Positions 1 to 8,979 are shown, counted from the first letter of the stretch. The stretch: DNA of 40,432 nucleotides from Erysipelotrichaceae bacterium (GCA_021769225.1 JAETTH010000013.1:1-40432); one strand, 5' to 3'. Notes: generated from the sequence alone by a model not told the origin. Made by a program: numbers and translations.

Positions 1-38
1 TTGCTAAAATTCAAAAGGAATTAGAAAAAGTTTCTTAA
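1..38 (+). CDS. C-terminal end of an unidentified gene (partial)
   Basis: Reading from base 3 gives a short open tail, AKIQKELEKVS, ending at TAA 36-38. A symmetrical hairpin follows at 47-70, which is what the end of a plus-strand gene should look like. The charged, helical tail is not enough to name a family, and the gene lies almost wholly outside the window. The frame could be open by chance. Confidence 0.35.
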   Translation, partial: AKIQKELEKVS

Positions 39-46
39 AAAAACAA

Positions 47-70
47 CCCTAAAAAAACTATTTTTTAGGG
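47..70. terminator. Bidirectional terminator hairpin
   Basis: A perfect 10-bp inverted repeat (CCCTAAAAAA / TTTTTTAGGG) with a 4-base loop lies between the plus-strand gene tail and the minus-strand broken glycosyltransferase. The minus-strand reading is followed by a T run, so it can serve convergent transcripts. Confidence 0.6.
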
Positions 71-125
71 CTTATGTTTAAAAAAATTTGGGACATTTTC
101 AAAAATCATTGACATTATTTTTTAG

Positions 126-871
126 CTAAACTCTAGGTTCCTTAATTATTTTTTTAGTTTTATTATATTTCATCATAAAATATGTTGCAAATAAACATAA
201 AATGCAAGACTTGGAATATCTCCATAGATGAAAGTAGAAAGCATTATTAAAGGAATAAATGTTAATATTAAGAAAAATAATCTTGCTTTATTTGCTTTAT
301 ATTTTATAGATAAATGTTGAACAATTTTGTATAAGGCAAATACTATTGCAACATTTCCAATTATATTTAATACTCTTAAAAGTCCAATACCATCAAAATG
401 TATTATTCTAAAAAACAAACTAAAAACAAACGCTAATGATATTTGCTGATGATAAGATTGCATATATTGGCTAAGTGGAATTCCTGCATAAGTCATATTA
501 GGCAAAAATTCCTCTAAATTATTATTATAAAAAGTTTGGGCTAAATTACAAGCATGTATTTGATCTCCAACAATTGGTGATCTGACAGCAACTACCCAAA
601 TAATATTCACTATGGCATAAATTGAAAATATAATAATAAAAAATTTTCTTTTTTTCTTATTATTCAAATTACTATCCACAAACTTCTTATCTATCATATT
701 AGTAATTATATATATAAGAATTCCAAACAAGAGCATTCCTATAATGTAGAAAAAAGTATTGTTAGTAATTGTAATATGTTCAGAATTATCGAGAACTGCT
801 GTAAAAATGATATTTAGAGCAACTATTATTAATAAACAAGTAATTCCTAAAAATTATATAAGTTTTTTCAT
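126..871 (-). pseudogene. Broken polytopic membrane glycosyltransferase (GT39/PMT-like)
   Basis: A remnant of a multi-pass glycosyltransferase. Hydrophobic segments surround a motif around YGDIPSLAF that is typical of the PMT/ArnT-like superfamily. The natural start is ATG 869-871, which overlaps the stop of the upstream gene (ATGA) and has a GGGGG-type ribosome site. Three lesions are visible. An in-frame TAA at codon 6 (854-856). A frame change near 190-197, where the expected continuation FATYFMMKYNKTKK moves to another frame. An early TAG at 126-128, so the whole C-terminal half is missing. The longest intact piece is 173-736 (187 residues). It is unlikely to make an active enzyme. The family call is inferred from motif and topology only. 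Confidence 0.7.
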
Positions 872-1626
872 TCTCTTTTCCCCCTTTCTATCGACCAAAA
901 TTGTACTTTAGCAGATTCTCTTATTTCATCATCATTTTGAATAGAAACGTTATGTGGAAGAATTAATTGGTTATTATATTTTATATAGCTTTCTACTATA
1001 ATTTGTGGATATGACATATAATCTAAAAAATCTATTATAGTTTCTGTTGCCTCTATCATTTCTTCATAATTGTTTACCTCGATATAAGTTTTAAATTTTA
1101 AAATCCAATCTATTTGCGTATGTAATCCATGAGTATAATCTTCATAACTTTCTTCGACATTAAATTTGCTCTTATTTGGATTATTCCATCTTTCAAAAAA
1201 ATATTTATATATTCTTGCTTCAACATCTTCTACAAAGGTGTCATCCCCTTTTTTGGATATTGCATGAATTTCTAATTCTGGTATTTCCTCAATTTTATAA
1301 ATAAAAAAACCATTTCCAGTTATATCGGAATTAACTATTTTTTCTTCAAAATCCATCAGATAAACACTTTTTAAATTGTTAATTCTAGCTAACTTATATT
1401 TTAGCTGTATAGAATTAGCCCAACAGATAAATACAAGAACAATTATTAAAACTATGTTAATCATAATAGCAATTTTTTTTATATTTTTTCTCTTTTTAAA
1501 TGATTCTTTGCTAGTTTTCTTTTGAAATTTCTCATATAAATCAAGTCCATATTTTTCTATCATATCTGCCTTTTCTTTTTGTGCAAAAGTATCAATTTCT
1601 TTCCAATCATCATTATTCTCTGCCAT
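868..1626 (-). CDS. Single-pass membrane protein of unknown function
   Basis: 252 residues. The start at ATG 1624-1626 is chosen because GGAGG lies just upstream of it; an in-frame ATG five codons earlier sits before that site. Residues 1 to about 50 are polar and charged, followed by one hydrophobic helix (about residues 50-72, rich in Ile/Val/Leu) and an outer or lumenal domain of about 180 residues with no family I recognise. The likely topology is N-in with the C-terminal domain outside. Its stop overlaps the start of the broken glycosyltransferase, so the two formed an operon and the protein may have worked with that enzyme. With the partner decayed its present role is unclear. Confidence 0.7.
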   Translation of the reverse strand: MAENNDDWKEIDTFAQKEKADMIEKYGLDLYEKFQKKTSKESFKKRKNIKKIAIMINIVLIIVLVFICWANSIQLKYKLARINNLKSVYLMDFEEKIVNSDITGNGFFIYKIEEIPELEIHAISKKGDDTFVEDVEARIYKYFFERWNNPNKSKFNVEESYEDYTHGLHTQIDWILKFKTYIEVNNYEEMIEATETIIDFLDYMSYPQIIVESYIKYNNQLILPHNVSIQNDDEIRESAKVQFWSIERGKRE

Positions 1627-1842
1627 GTTTCCTCCAAACATATTTATATATTTTTTACATTACCATTAATAGGATGATTACAACATATATAAATAAATTA
1701 TTCTATACATCTACAAGATATTTCATTATTAAATTTGTAAATATTTTGCTTTTCCTAAATTTCTCTATTTTTTTACATTTTGATTTCAAGAGATAACGAG
1801 AAATTCCTTATTTTTTTAAAATTCTTTTCATTTTCTGATAGT

Positions 1843-2124
1843 TCATTTATCAAGTTCATTTTTTTGCATCCTTTCTTTTATAGCTATCATTAATTCATTT
1901 GGTTGCACAAGTCTATCTGCATTTTGATAAGTGAACCTTGCATTTGTAAAATATACATTATAACCTTTATTTTCAAAGTAATCTCTATTTATTCTTAAAA
2001 ATTCATCTACTTCTTCTTTAGACAAATTATTTTTAACTCTTACCTCGTAAAATGTATATCTTATGTAATTTGGATTTTCATTTAATTTTTTATCTATATA
2101 ATTTGTTACAAATTCTGTTGTCAT
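1843..2124 (-). CDS. Small hypothetical protein
   Basis: 93 residues, start at ATG 2122-2124 with GAGGAG eight bases upstream. A longer in-frame start at 2178 is rejected because a TATAAT box (2146-2151) lies between it and the ribosome site. The protein is soluble, charged and predicted helical, ending in ERMQKNELDK. I do not recognise a family. It appears to be a single-gene transcript and sits between the membrane-protein operon and a degenerate region, so it may be accessory. Confidence 0.65.
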   Translation of the reverse strand: MTTEFVTNYIDKKLNENPNYIRYTFYEVRVKNNLSKEEVDEFLRINRDYFENKGYNVYFTNARFTYQNADRLVQPNELMIAIKERMQKNELDK

Positions 2125-2145
2125 TTTTCCACTCCTCTGTTTTGC

Positions 2146-2151
2146 ATTATA
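2146..2151 (-). promoter_or_regulatory. -10 box for the small gene at 1843-2124
   Basis: TATAAT on the minus strand, about 21 bases upstream of the start codon. No convincing -35 hexamer is seen at 16-18 bp. Confidence 0.45.
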
Positions 2152-2220
2152 CCATATATTTTTAAAAATTGTACACAAAAAGCCAAAGTACTATGAGTTT
2201 TTGATTCTAGGTTTTTCTTC

Positions 2221-2645
2221 TTAACTAGATTTTTTACTTTTTATATAAAAAGCCATTACACGATGTATTGGCTTTTCGTTAAATTTACTCAGACAATTTT
2301 TTTGAAAATCCTTTGCCATATAGTCTGATACTATTGAATTATATTTTAAACACAATCGTCTTAATGTTCTTGTGGACACACTTTTTGCTTTGACTATCTT
2401 GTTCAAAACGTATAATATTTCCTAAGACGTGATTATTTTGAAAATCAAACAACCAACTTATACAGAATTTATTGGCACACAATGTAAATGTGATGAAAAG
2501 ATTCCTATAAAAATTGTTTTACAAATGGATTCTATATTCTCCGTCATTAAAATATGTAAAAACTTCGCCATAAAAACCTTTTTTATTTTCTAAAGAAATT
2601 AGATCATTCTTAGTTCTATTGTCAAGTATTAAAGACAAGTTAAAA
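2221..2645 (-). pseudogene. Degenerate coding-like stretch
   Basis: No intact gene covers this stretch. One frame reads plausible protein from about 2640 to a TAA at 2519-2521 (for example NKKGFYGEVFTYFNDGEYR). The same frame then continues open to about 2330. A separate 61-residue open frame from a TTG lies at 2221-2406 without a good ribosome site. Together they look like a decayed gene of unknown family. Chance open frames in AT-rich DNA remain possible. Confidence 0.3.
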
Positions 2646-2663
2646 ATCAATAAATTTCTAGTA

Positions 2664-2698
2664 AAAAGGATAGATCCTATCTGTGATCTACCCTTTTA
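2664..2698 (-). terminator. Terminator after the guanylate-kinase-like gene
   Basis: An imperfect stem (AAAAGGGTAGATC with GATCTATCCTTTT) is followed on the minus strand by a T run, starting right after the stop at 2701. Confidence 0.65.
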
Positions 2699-2700
2699 TT

Positions 2701-3231
2701 TTAACTTCGATATTTTTCTTCTATTTCTTTTACTGCTTGTTCCAAATCTTCATTTTCTATGATATAGTCTGCTACTTCCTGTACTTTTTTAAACTTTTCT
2801 GCATCAATTAAAAGTCTATTTTGTATTGCTGAAATACTATCTCCTCTTTTTAGCATCCTTTTTGTTCTTTCTTCTGCTGGCACATGGATATAGAAGGTAA
2901 GCATCTTTTCATTTTCTTTTCCTAATTCTTTTGCTTTTTGTTTTACATCTTTAATGGAATCTACAATTTGAATACAAGCCACGTTTTCTTTTAAGGAATC
3001 TGTCGCAATCCCATAAAATTCTTCATTATATTCTGCCCTTTGTAAAAGTTTTCCTTGTTTCCACATTTGTTCAAATTCTTCTTTTGATACAAATTTCAAA
3101 TCAGAATTTTCACTTTCTTTCTCTCTTCTTTTTCTTGTTGTATAATCAATTGCTTTTTCAAAACCTCTTTTTTCTAATTCATTTAATATTGTACTTTTCC
3201 CAGAGCCACTCTCACCAATTAGAATTAACAT
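2701..3231 (-). CDS. Guanylate kinase-like P-loop protein
   Basis: 176 residues. A Walker A motif GESGSGKST (6-14) is followed by YTTRKRRE (about 30-37), resembling the TTRxxRxGE segment that binds GMP in guanylate kinase. The later R-rich region (KRMLKRGD) fits a lid. It is shorter than housekeeping Gmk (about 190-207) and lacks the usual GVDYHF motif, so it may be a paralogue and substrate GMP is not certain. It is the last gene of the run dnaE, GppA-like, this gene; the 66-bp gap upstream could hold its own promoter. The start has GAGG about 13 bases upstream, a loose spacing. Confidence 0.7.
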   Translation of the reverse strand: MLILIGESGSGKSTILNELEKRGFEKAIDYTTRKRREKESENSDLKFVSKEEFEQMWKQGKLLQRAEYNEEFYGIATDSLKENVACIQIVDSIKDVKQKAKELGKENEKMLTFYIHVPAEERTKRMLKRGDSISAIQNRLLIDAEKFKKVQEVADYIIENEDLEQAVKEIEEKYRS

Positions 3232-3297
3232 ACTTTAACATTTGCCTCTTTTCTTTTATAATGGTTAAATTATATGATAATTAGATTAGAGATACCA

Positions 3298-4236
3298 TTA
3301 CAATTGTATTAAATTTTTATTACTTTTCTGTAAAGTTTTATTTAGTCTTTCCTCTTCTTTTACAATTCCATGTACAATGTTTAAGTCAGATGGAACAATC
3401 CAATCTATTTTTGCTTTTTTAAAGATGATCTCTCCTAAATAGGCTCCTGCTTTTGCCCCTTCCATCCAAGTAGGATTGCTTGGCATTAAATTATATAGTT
3501 CTTGTTGCGGGATTTTTAATAGTTCTTGATTTCTTTTTGAAAATTCAACAAAAGATATCATAAATTCATGAATTCCATCTTCAAAAACTGTATTTTTGAC
3601 AAGAGGATATCCCGCTAGTTTTTGAAAACGAAGCTCACCACCAGTATGAATAGCACAATCAAATTCATATGGAATTTCTATATTCTCTAATAATTTCAAA
3701 CCATAATTTACAATTTCTTCTGAAGAAAGATTACTATCTATATCATTGATATTTGAAAACTCTTCTAATATATCAGCAACTCCTATTGTTAAATTCTTCT
3801 TATCAATCATATTCCCCTTATCATATACCACAATCTCTGTTGTTTTTCCTCCCATGTTTACCATTAGTACTCTTTTTCTATCATAAATTCCTTGCATTGC
3901 TTTTTGGAAATAATGGTTTTCCTGTTCATGAGAAATGACATGAAATTTAAGACCTGCATCATAGATATCTGCTTGAATTAATTCAATTTGACTTTGGGGA
4001 ATCTTTCTCCAAATTCCAGTTGCATAAATTTTTGTATTATCACGATTTAATCCAAATTGTTTAATACAATCTTTTAAATAAGTAAGAAGCATACGATAAT
4101 TTTTTAAGCTAATTCCACTTTCTTGGTCATAAAAAGATTTGAACAAAATAGATTTTTCACTAATTAATTCTACTTTTTTATCTTGATACTCATATATCTT
4201 TACAGTTGAAGAACCTAAATGGATATAGTAACTCAT
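3298..4236 (-). CDS. Divergent Ppx/GppA-family phosphatase-like protein
   Basis: 312 residues with the actin-like ATPase fold of the exopolyphosphatase/pppGpp phosphatase family. It has an N-terminal HLGSSTVKI loop (6-14), ATGIWR (72-77, like the family's ATSAxR), ISHEQEN (101-107, like ISGxEEA) and NMGGKTTE (127-134). The last replaces the canonical DxGGGSTE, so the phosphate-binding loop is altered, and activity on polyphosphate or pppGpp cannot be assumed. It follows dnaE by 18 bp in the same orientation, so it is probably co-transcribed with it. Confidence 0.7.
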   Translation of the reverse strand: MSYYIHLGSSTVKIYEYQDKKVELISEKSILFKSFYDQESGISLKNYRMLLTYLKDCIKQFGLNRDNTKIYATGIWRKIPQSQIELIQADIYDAGLKFHVISHEQENHYFQKAMQGIYDRKRVLMVNMGGKTTEIVVYDKGNMIDKKNLTIGVADILEEFSNINDIDSNLSSEEIVNYGLKLLENIEIPYEFDCAIHTGGELRFQKLAGYPLVKNTVFEDGIHEFMISFVEFSKRNQELLKIPQQELYNLMPSNPTWMEGAKAGAYLGEIIFKKAKIDWIVPSDLNIVHGIVKEEERLNKTLQKSNKNLIQL

Positions 4237-4254
4237 ATATTTATCTTTTCCTTT

Positions 4255-6237
4255 CTATTCTAAAATCACTTTTTCTTCTCCCACTAATTCTTTAAATTCT
4301 TCTAAAATATCTGGTGTTAAATAAATTAAACCACAAGATTTTTCTTCTCCATTTTGAATTACATAGACTGGCATGTTGTTTTTCTCACCAGCAAAAAATT
4401 TTATTGCACCTCTTAGTTTTGCCTTTTGTTTTTCTTCTAGATCATCAATTTTAATTTTTAGTACTTTTCTTTTATTTTCCACAGCTTCTCCAGTTTTAAA
4501 ATCTGAAATCTGATTTGCAACAATGCTAGGTTCTTGATCTTCTCTCATACTTAATCTTCCTTCGACTAAAACAATATTATCAACTGCTAAACTATCTCCT
4601 GCTTTTTGATAACAGTTCTCAAAAACCACAACTTCTGCAGCTCCATATAAGTCTTCAATTGTAACAAATGCCATAATTTTATTTGTTTTGGTATATTTCT
4701 TTTTAATCGATGTTATAAGCCCCGCATATCTTACTGTTTGACCATCTTGGTATTCTTGAACTTCTCCCATCTCTTCTGCTTGTTGCTGTTCTTGTATTTC
4801 AAGCATTTTTAAAGTGTTAATGTTGGTAGTTGCTGCAATTTGTTCTCTTAATTTTTCTAAGGGATGGCCTGAAATATATAGTCCTAACATTTCTTTTTCC
4901 ATAGAAAGTAATTCTTTTTCTGAATATTCTGGAAGAACATGAAAAGTATATTTTAGTTTTTCCATGTTACTTTCTTCTTCATCTTGTCCTAATCCTCCTA
5001 AATCAAACATAGTAACTTGTCCCTCAAAACCCTTTTTGTTCTGACTATTAATGGTATCTAAGATAGATTCAAAAGAAGCCATTAAAGTTGCTCTTGTTTC
5101 TGGGAATTCATCAAATACTCCAACTTTAATTAAACTTTCAATACACTTTTTATTAACTGCTTCCCCTTGCATTCTTTCACAAAAGTCTGTAAAACTTGTA
5201 TAATCTCCATTTTCTTTTCTTTCTTTCCAAATAGAATCAACTGCTGTAAATCCTACATTCTTAATACTTCCTAATCCAAAACGAATTTTTCCATCATCAA
5301 CTGTAAATTTTGTATAACTTTTATTAATCTCTGGTTTTAAAATCTCAATCCCAAGTTTTTTACACTCATCAATATAGGCTGGAACTTTATCTAAATTTCC
5401 TAAAAAACTATTTAAAGTCGCTGCCATAAACTCTTCTGGATAATATGCTTTTAAATATGCCGTACGATAGGCAACAACTGCATAACATGCAGCATGAGAC
5501 TTATTAAATGCATATTTTGCAAACTCTGCCATCTCATCAAAGATTTTGTTAGCTGATACTTCGTCAATTCCATTTCGTACACAACCTGGAATCACAATAT
5601 TTCCTTGTTCATCTGTTTGACCATGGATAAAATACTCTCTTTCCTTTGCCATAACATCTAGCTTTTTCTTTCCCATTGCTCTTCTTACTAAATCAGCTCT
5701 ACCTAAAGAATAGCCAGCTAGATCACGTACAATTTGCATAACTTGTTCTTGATAAACCATACAACCATAAGTAACATTTAAAATAGGCTCTAGACTTGGG
5801 TGAGTATACTCATTATGTCCAGGATTTTGTTTTCCACGAATATATCTTGGAATCTGATCCATTGGTCCAGGACGGTAAAGAGAAACACCAGCGATAATAT
5901 CTTCTAAGCAGTCTGGCTTTAACTCCTTCATAAAGTTTGTCATCCCTTGACTCTCAAACTGGAAGATACCCATTGATTTTCCTTCTTGCCATAATCTATA
6001 TACTTTTGGATCAGCCATTTCTTTGTCAAATTCTACATCAATTCCACGGCAATGTTTTACTAGAACAATGGCATCTTGGATAACAGTTAATGTACGAAGA
6101 CCTAAAAAGTCCATTTTTAATAACCCCAGTTCTTCTAATGTCGTCATAATAAACTGGGTAGAAATTTGTCCATCTCTTACATAAAGTGGAACATAAGTAT
6201 CAACTGGCTCTTTTGTAATAACTACTCCGGCAAGCAT
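4255..6237 (-). CDS. dnaE: DNA polymerase III alpha subunit DnaE, C-terminal part (frameshifted)
   Basis: This frame carries the C-terminal two-thirds of DnaE. It picks up at AGVVITKEP, which directly continues the conserved HAAGVV segment of the upstream frame, then has KMDFLGLRTL, the palm and finger regions, the helix-hairpin-helix part and an OB-fold (about 485-560, VRYAGLITSIKKK). The two frames add up to roughly 1,165 residues, a normal DnaE length. One extra A in the plus strand at 6232-6233 separates them. An ATG in the overlap is probably accidental, since no ribosome site precedes it. The gene is essential in studied Bacillota, so either the base is a sequence error or the allele is broken. 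Confidence 0.9.
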   Translation of the reverse strand: MLAGVVITKEPVDTYVPLYVRDGQISTQFIMTTLEELGLLKMDFLGLRTLTVIQDAIVLVKHCRGIDVEFDKEMADPKVYRLWQEGKSMGIFQFESQGMTNFMKELKPDCLEDIIAGVSLYRPGPMDQIPRYIRGKQNPGHNEYTHPSLEPILNVTYGCMVYQEQVMQIVRDLAGYSLGRADLVRRAMGKKKLDVMAKEREYFIHGQTDEQGNIVIPGCVRNGIDEVSANKIFDEMAEFAKYAFNKSHAACYAVVAYRTAYLKAYYPEEFMAATLNSFLGNLDKVPAYIDECKKLGIEILKPEINKSYTKFTVDDGKIRFGLGSIKNVGFTAVDSIWKERKENGDYTSFTDFCERMQGEAVNKKCIESLIKVGVFDEFPETRATLMASFESILDTINSQNKKGFEGQVTMFDLGGLGQDEEESNMEKLKYTFHVLPEYSEKELLSMEKEMLGLYISGHPLEKLREQIAATTNINTLKMLEIQEQQQAEEMGEVQEYQDGQTVRYAGLITSIKKKYTKTNKIMAFVTIEDLYGAAEVVVFENCYQKAGDSLAVDNIVLVEGRLSMREDQEPSIVANQISDFKTGEAVENKRKVLKIKIDDLEEKQKAKLRGAIKFFAGEKNNMPVYVIQNGEEKSCGLIYLTPDILEEFKELVGEEKVILE

Positions 6238-7759
6238 GGGTAGAAGCCTGTCTTGGCATACCTTCTAATGCCATTGCAATATCCAATAACTTTTGAGTTT
6301 CTGAATTTGATTCATACAATTGTCTTAGTTCATAATTTTGCTGCATTGCTTTTGCAATTGTAATATGAGGCTCATTTGGAATCATTTTGGCTAGTTTATC
6401 ACAATCAGAATATGGAACATCTAAGGCTCTTCCCACATCACGAATTACCATCCTAGCAGACATAGTACCAAAAGTAATAATCTGAGAAACGTGATCTACA
6501 CCATATTTTCTTGCTACATAATCAATGACTTCTTGTCTTCTTTCATAACAAAAATCGACATCAAAATCTGGCATACTAATTCTTTCTGGGTTTAAGAAAC
6601 GTTCAAAGATAAGTCCATATTTGATTGGATCAATATCTGTAATTTCAATACTATAAGCAACAATTGAGCCAGCTCCTGAACCACGTCCTGGTCCTACTGG
6701 GATTCCATTTGTTTTGGCATAGTGAATAAAATCCCATACAATTAGGAAGTAGTCTACATATCCCATTTTTTTAATAACACCAAGTTCATATTCTACTCTT
6801 GTTTTTAATTCTTCTGATAGGTTTTCACCATATCGTTTTCTCATTCCATCATCACAAAGTTTTTTTAGATAATCATAATGAGTTGGATATTCTTCTGGTA
6901 CATCATAATTTGGTAAAATGGTATGTCCAAATTCAAAGTCCACATTACATTTTTCAGCAATCTTTACTGTGTTTTCAATTGATTCTGGAAAAGCTTTAAA
7001 ATACTCACTCATCTCTTCTGGTGATTTAATGTATAACTCATCTGTTTCAAATCTCATACGGTCAGTATCACTCATTTTTTTACCAGTTTGAATACAAAGT
7101 AAGACTTCATGGTTATAGGCATCTTCTCTTTTTAGATAATGAGCATCATTTGTTGCAACAAGTGGTATATCTAATTTTCTACTTAGTTCAATCAGTTTTT
7201 GATTTGCTAATACTTGTTCTTTAATTCCATTATTTTGGATTTCTAAGTAGTAATCCTCTCCAAAAAGATTTTTATACCATAGTGCAGTTTCTTCTGCTTT
7301 TGGCATATCTCCATTTAAAATAGCTTGATTAACAGCCCCAGCTAAACAAGCACTCAAACAAATTAGCCCTTCATGATACTGTTCTAATATCTCTTTATCA
7401 ATACGTGGTTTATAGTAGTAACCATCTACAAATCCTAGGGAAACTAATTTACTTAAATTCTTATATCCTTGCTCATTTTTTGCAAGTAAAATTAAATGAT
7501 TATATTTATTATCAATATTTGGTTCTTTATCAAAACGACTTCTTAAAGCAACATAAACCTCACATCCAATGATTGGTTTAATTCCTTCTTTTTTACAAGC
7601 TTTATAAAAGTCAATTACTCCATACATAACACCGTGATCAGTAAGAGCAATGGCGTCCATACCAAGCTCTTTTGCTCTTTTCGGAATATCTTTAATTCGA
7701 TTTGCTCCATCTAATAAACTAAACTCACTATGCACATGTAAGTGTACAAAATTAGACAT
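6200..7759 (-). CDS. dnaE: DNA polymerase III alpha subunit DnaE, N-terminal part (frameshifted)
   Basis: Start ATG 7757-7759 with an AGGAGG-like site. The PHP domain opens with HLHVHSEFSLLDG (6-18). The polymerase core has GPGRGSGAGS (356-365) and the catalytic PDFDVDF (397-403). The true frame is lost after Thr-His-Ala (507-509), where the expected Ala-Gly-Val-Val continues in the next frame; the last ten residues here are out-of-frame. DnaE works with PolC in Bacillota replication, extending primers on the lagging strand and taking part in repair. It lies downstream of the SpoIIID-like gene and begins the run that continues to the GppA-like protein. Confidence 0.92.
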   Translation of the reverse strand: MSNFVHLHVHSEFSLLDGANRIKDIPKRAKELGMDAIALTDHGVMYGVIDFYKACKKEGIKPIIGCEVYVALRSRFDKEPNIDNKYNHLILLAKNEQGYKNLSKLVSLGFVDGYYYKPRIDKEILEQYHEGLICLSACLAGAVNQAILNGDMPKAEETALWYKNLFGEDYYLEIQNNGIKEQVLANQKLIELSRKLDIPLVATNDAHYLKREDAYNHEVLLCIQTGKKMSDTDRMRFETDELYIKSPEEMSEYFKAFPESIENTVKIAEKCNVDFEFGHTILPNYDVPEEYPTHYDYLKKLCDDGMRKRYGENLSEELKTRVEYELGVIKKMGYVDYFLIVWDFIHYAKTNGIPVGPGRGSGAGSIVAYSIEITDIDPIKYGLIFERFLNPERISMPDFDVDFCYERRQEVIDYVARKYGVDHVSQIITFGTMSARMVIRDVGRALDVPYSDCDKLAKMIPNEPHITIAKAMQQNYELRQLYESNSETQKLLDIAMALEGMPRQASTHACRSSYYKRAS

Positions 7760-7867
7760 CCTTTTCCTCCTATACTCACACCTAAAAAAAGTGTAAATCC
7801 TTATTATTTTGCTACATTATATTACATTTTAGAAGAAAATGAAAGAGAACATCTCTCTTTTTGAAAA

Positions 7868-7899
7868 AAAGTATACTATCATGGAAGATAGTATTCTTT
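7868..7899 (-). terminator. Terminator after the SpoIIID-like gene
   Basis: An 8-bp stem (ATACTATC / GATAGTAT) followed on the minus strand by a run of seven Ts, just past the stop at 7909. It separates this gene from dnaE. Confidence 0.75.
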
Positions 7900-7908
7900 T
7901 AGAAAATA

Positions 7909-8121
7909 TTAATTTCCTTTTGAGGTATGTTTTTTCATGTACCTAACTAATTTAATTTTTGCATATAACCTTGGGTATTCACTCCTTATTACTTTAACAT
8001 AATCAGATACTGTTCTACGAGCAATTTTAAATTCTTCTGCTGCTTGATTTAATGTATTACCTTCTGCTAAATAGTCTCCAACTTGTAAAACCTTGTTGAC
8101 ATATCTATCATACCGGTACAT
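7909..8121 (-). CDS. spoIIID: SpoIIID-like sporulation transcription regulator
   Basis: 70 residues, almost entirely one helix-turn-helix: LNQAAEEFKIARRTVSDYVKV (about 24-44), then a basic C-terminal helix with RLYAKIKLVRYMKKH. The layout matches SpoIIID, which controls mother-cell genes during sporulation. It is shorter than the Bacillus protein (93 residues), lacking part of the C-terminal tail. The start has GGGAGG just upstream. A TATAAT box (8155-8160) and its own terminator suggest a separate small transcript between nadE and dnaE. It implies a spore-forming lineage, though some non-sporing relatives keep SpoIIID-like proteins. Confidence 0.7.
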   Translation of the reverse strand: MYRYDRYVNKVLQVGDYLAEGNTLNQAAEEFKIARRTVSDYVKVIRSEYPRLYAKIKLVRYMKKHTSKGN

Positions 8122-8154
8122 TATGATACCTCCCTATATAGATTAACAAGCTTA

Positions 8155-8160
8155 ATTATA
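8155..8160 (-). promoter_or_regulatory. -10 box for the SpoIIID-like gene
   Basis: TATAAT on the minus strand, 33 bases upstream of the start codon. The upstream hexamer is weak, so the sigma factor cannot be decided. Confidence 0.4.
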
Positions 8161-8193
8161 TCATATTTTCTTTAAAATAGATATATTTTGTTA

Positions 8194-8979
8194 TCATTTT
8201 TTCTCCTGTTCTAAGAAATTTTCTCTTTGTACAGGATAAGTTGGTATTTCTTTTCTTTTATGACAGGATGCTTGATATTTTCTTTTTATTATTTCGGTTG
8301 CCCCTTTTTCTGTTTTACCAGTTTCAATATATTCTGCAATCTGTTTATAGGTTATCCCCATTTTTTCTTCATCAGTAAGTCCTCCTAATCCATCATTTGG
8401 TGCTTTATGAAGAATTTTATCAGGGACACCTAAATATTCTCCTAATTTTAATACTTCTTCTACTGTAAAATTAGCAATTGGATTAAAATCAGATGCACTA
8501 TCTCCCCATTTTGTAGTATATCCTACCATTCTTTCACAAAGATTTCCTGTTCCAATCACTAAGTAATTCATTGTCTGCGCAATGGCATAAAGTGTAGTCA
8601 TACGAAGTCTTGGTTTTATATTAATTCCTGCTTCTTTTGTAATTTGATTTGCTATTTTATGTTTTTGTAGTTCTTGATTAAGTTTAGATTCTAATTGAAC
8701 ATATTGCTCTGTTAAATCAATACAAAGTACTGGTACTTCAAAGGTATTTGCTATTAATCTTGCATCTTGTATATCTTCATGCATGGAAGAGCATGGCATT
8801 GCAATTGTAATAACCTTATCTTTCCCTAATGCTTTTTGAGCCAAAGCAATGACAACAGCACTATCTTTTCCTCCGCTATTTCCTACTACAACCCCTTCTG
8901 CTCCTGCCTTTTCTACATATTCTTTTATCCATAAACTTACATTTTGTAATTCTTGTCTTAATCTTTTCTCTTCTAGCAT
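8194..8979 (-). CDS. nadE: NAD+ synthetase (ammonia-dependent)
   Basis: 261 residues. It catalyses the last step of NAD+ synthesis, amidating nicotinate adenine dinucleotide with ATP. The N-type ATP pyrophosphatase loop SGGKDS lies near residue 34-39, followed by the conserved IGTGNLCERMVGYTTKWGD segment and an FNPIANFTVEEV stretch. There is no glutaminase domain, so ammonia is the likely nitrogen source. The start ATG (8977-8979) overlaps the nadD stop by 7 bases and has a strong GGAGG site, so the two are translationally linked. Confidence 0.93.
   Translation of the reverse strand: MLEEKRLRQELQNVSLWIKEYVEKAGAEGVVVGNSGGKDSAVVIALAQKALGKDKVITIAMPCSSMHEDIQDARLIANTFEVPVLCIDLTEQYVQLESKLNQELQKHKIANQITKEAGINIKPRLRMTTLYAIAQTMNYLVIGTGNLCERMVGYTTKWGDSASDFNPIANFTVEEVLKLGEYLGVPDKILHKAPNDGLGGLTDEEKMGITYKQIAEYIETGKTEKGATEIIKRKYQASCHKRKEIPTYPVQRENFLEQEKK

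Noticed and set aside
1581..1796. A plus-strand 71-codon frame
   Set aside because: It begins inside the opposite gene, has no ribosome site and is low-complexity hydrophobic sequence.
4255..7759. A split-intein DnaE, as in cyanobacteria
   Set aside because: No intein sequence is present at the break; one extra base fully explains the two frames.
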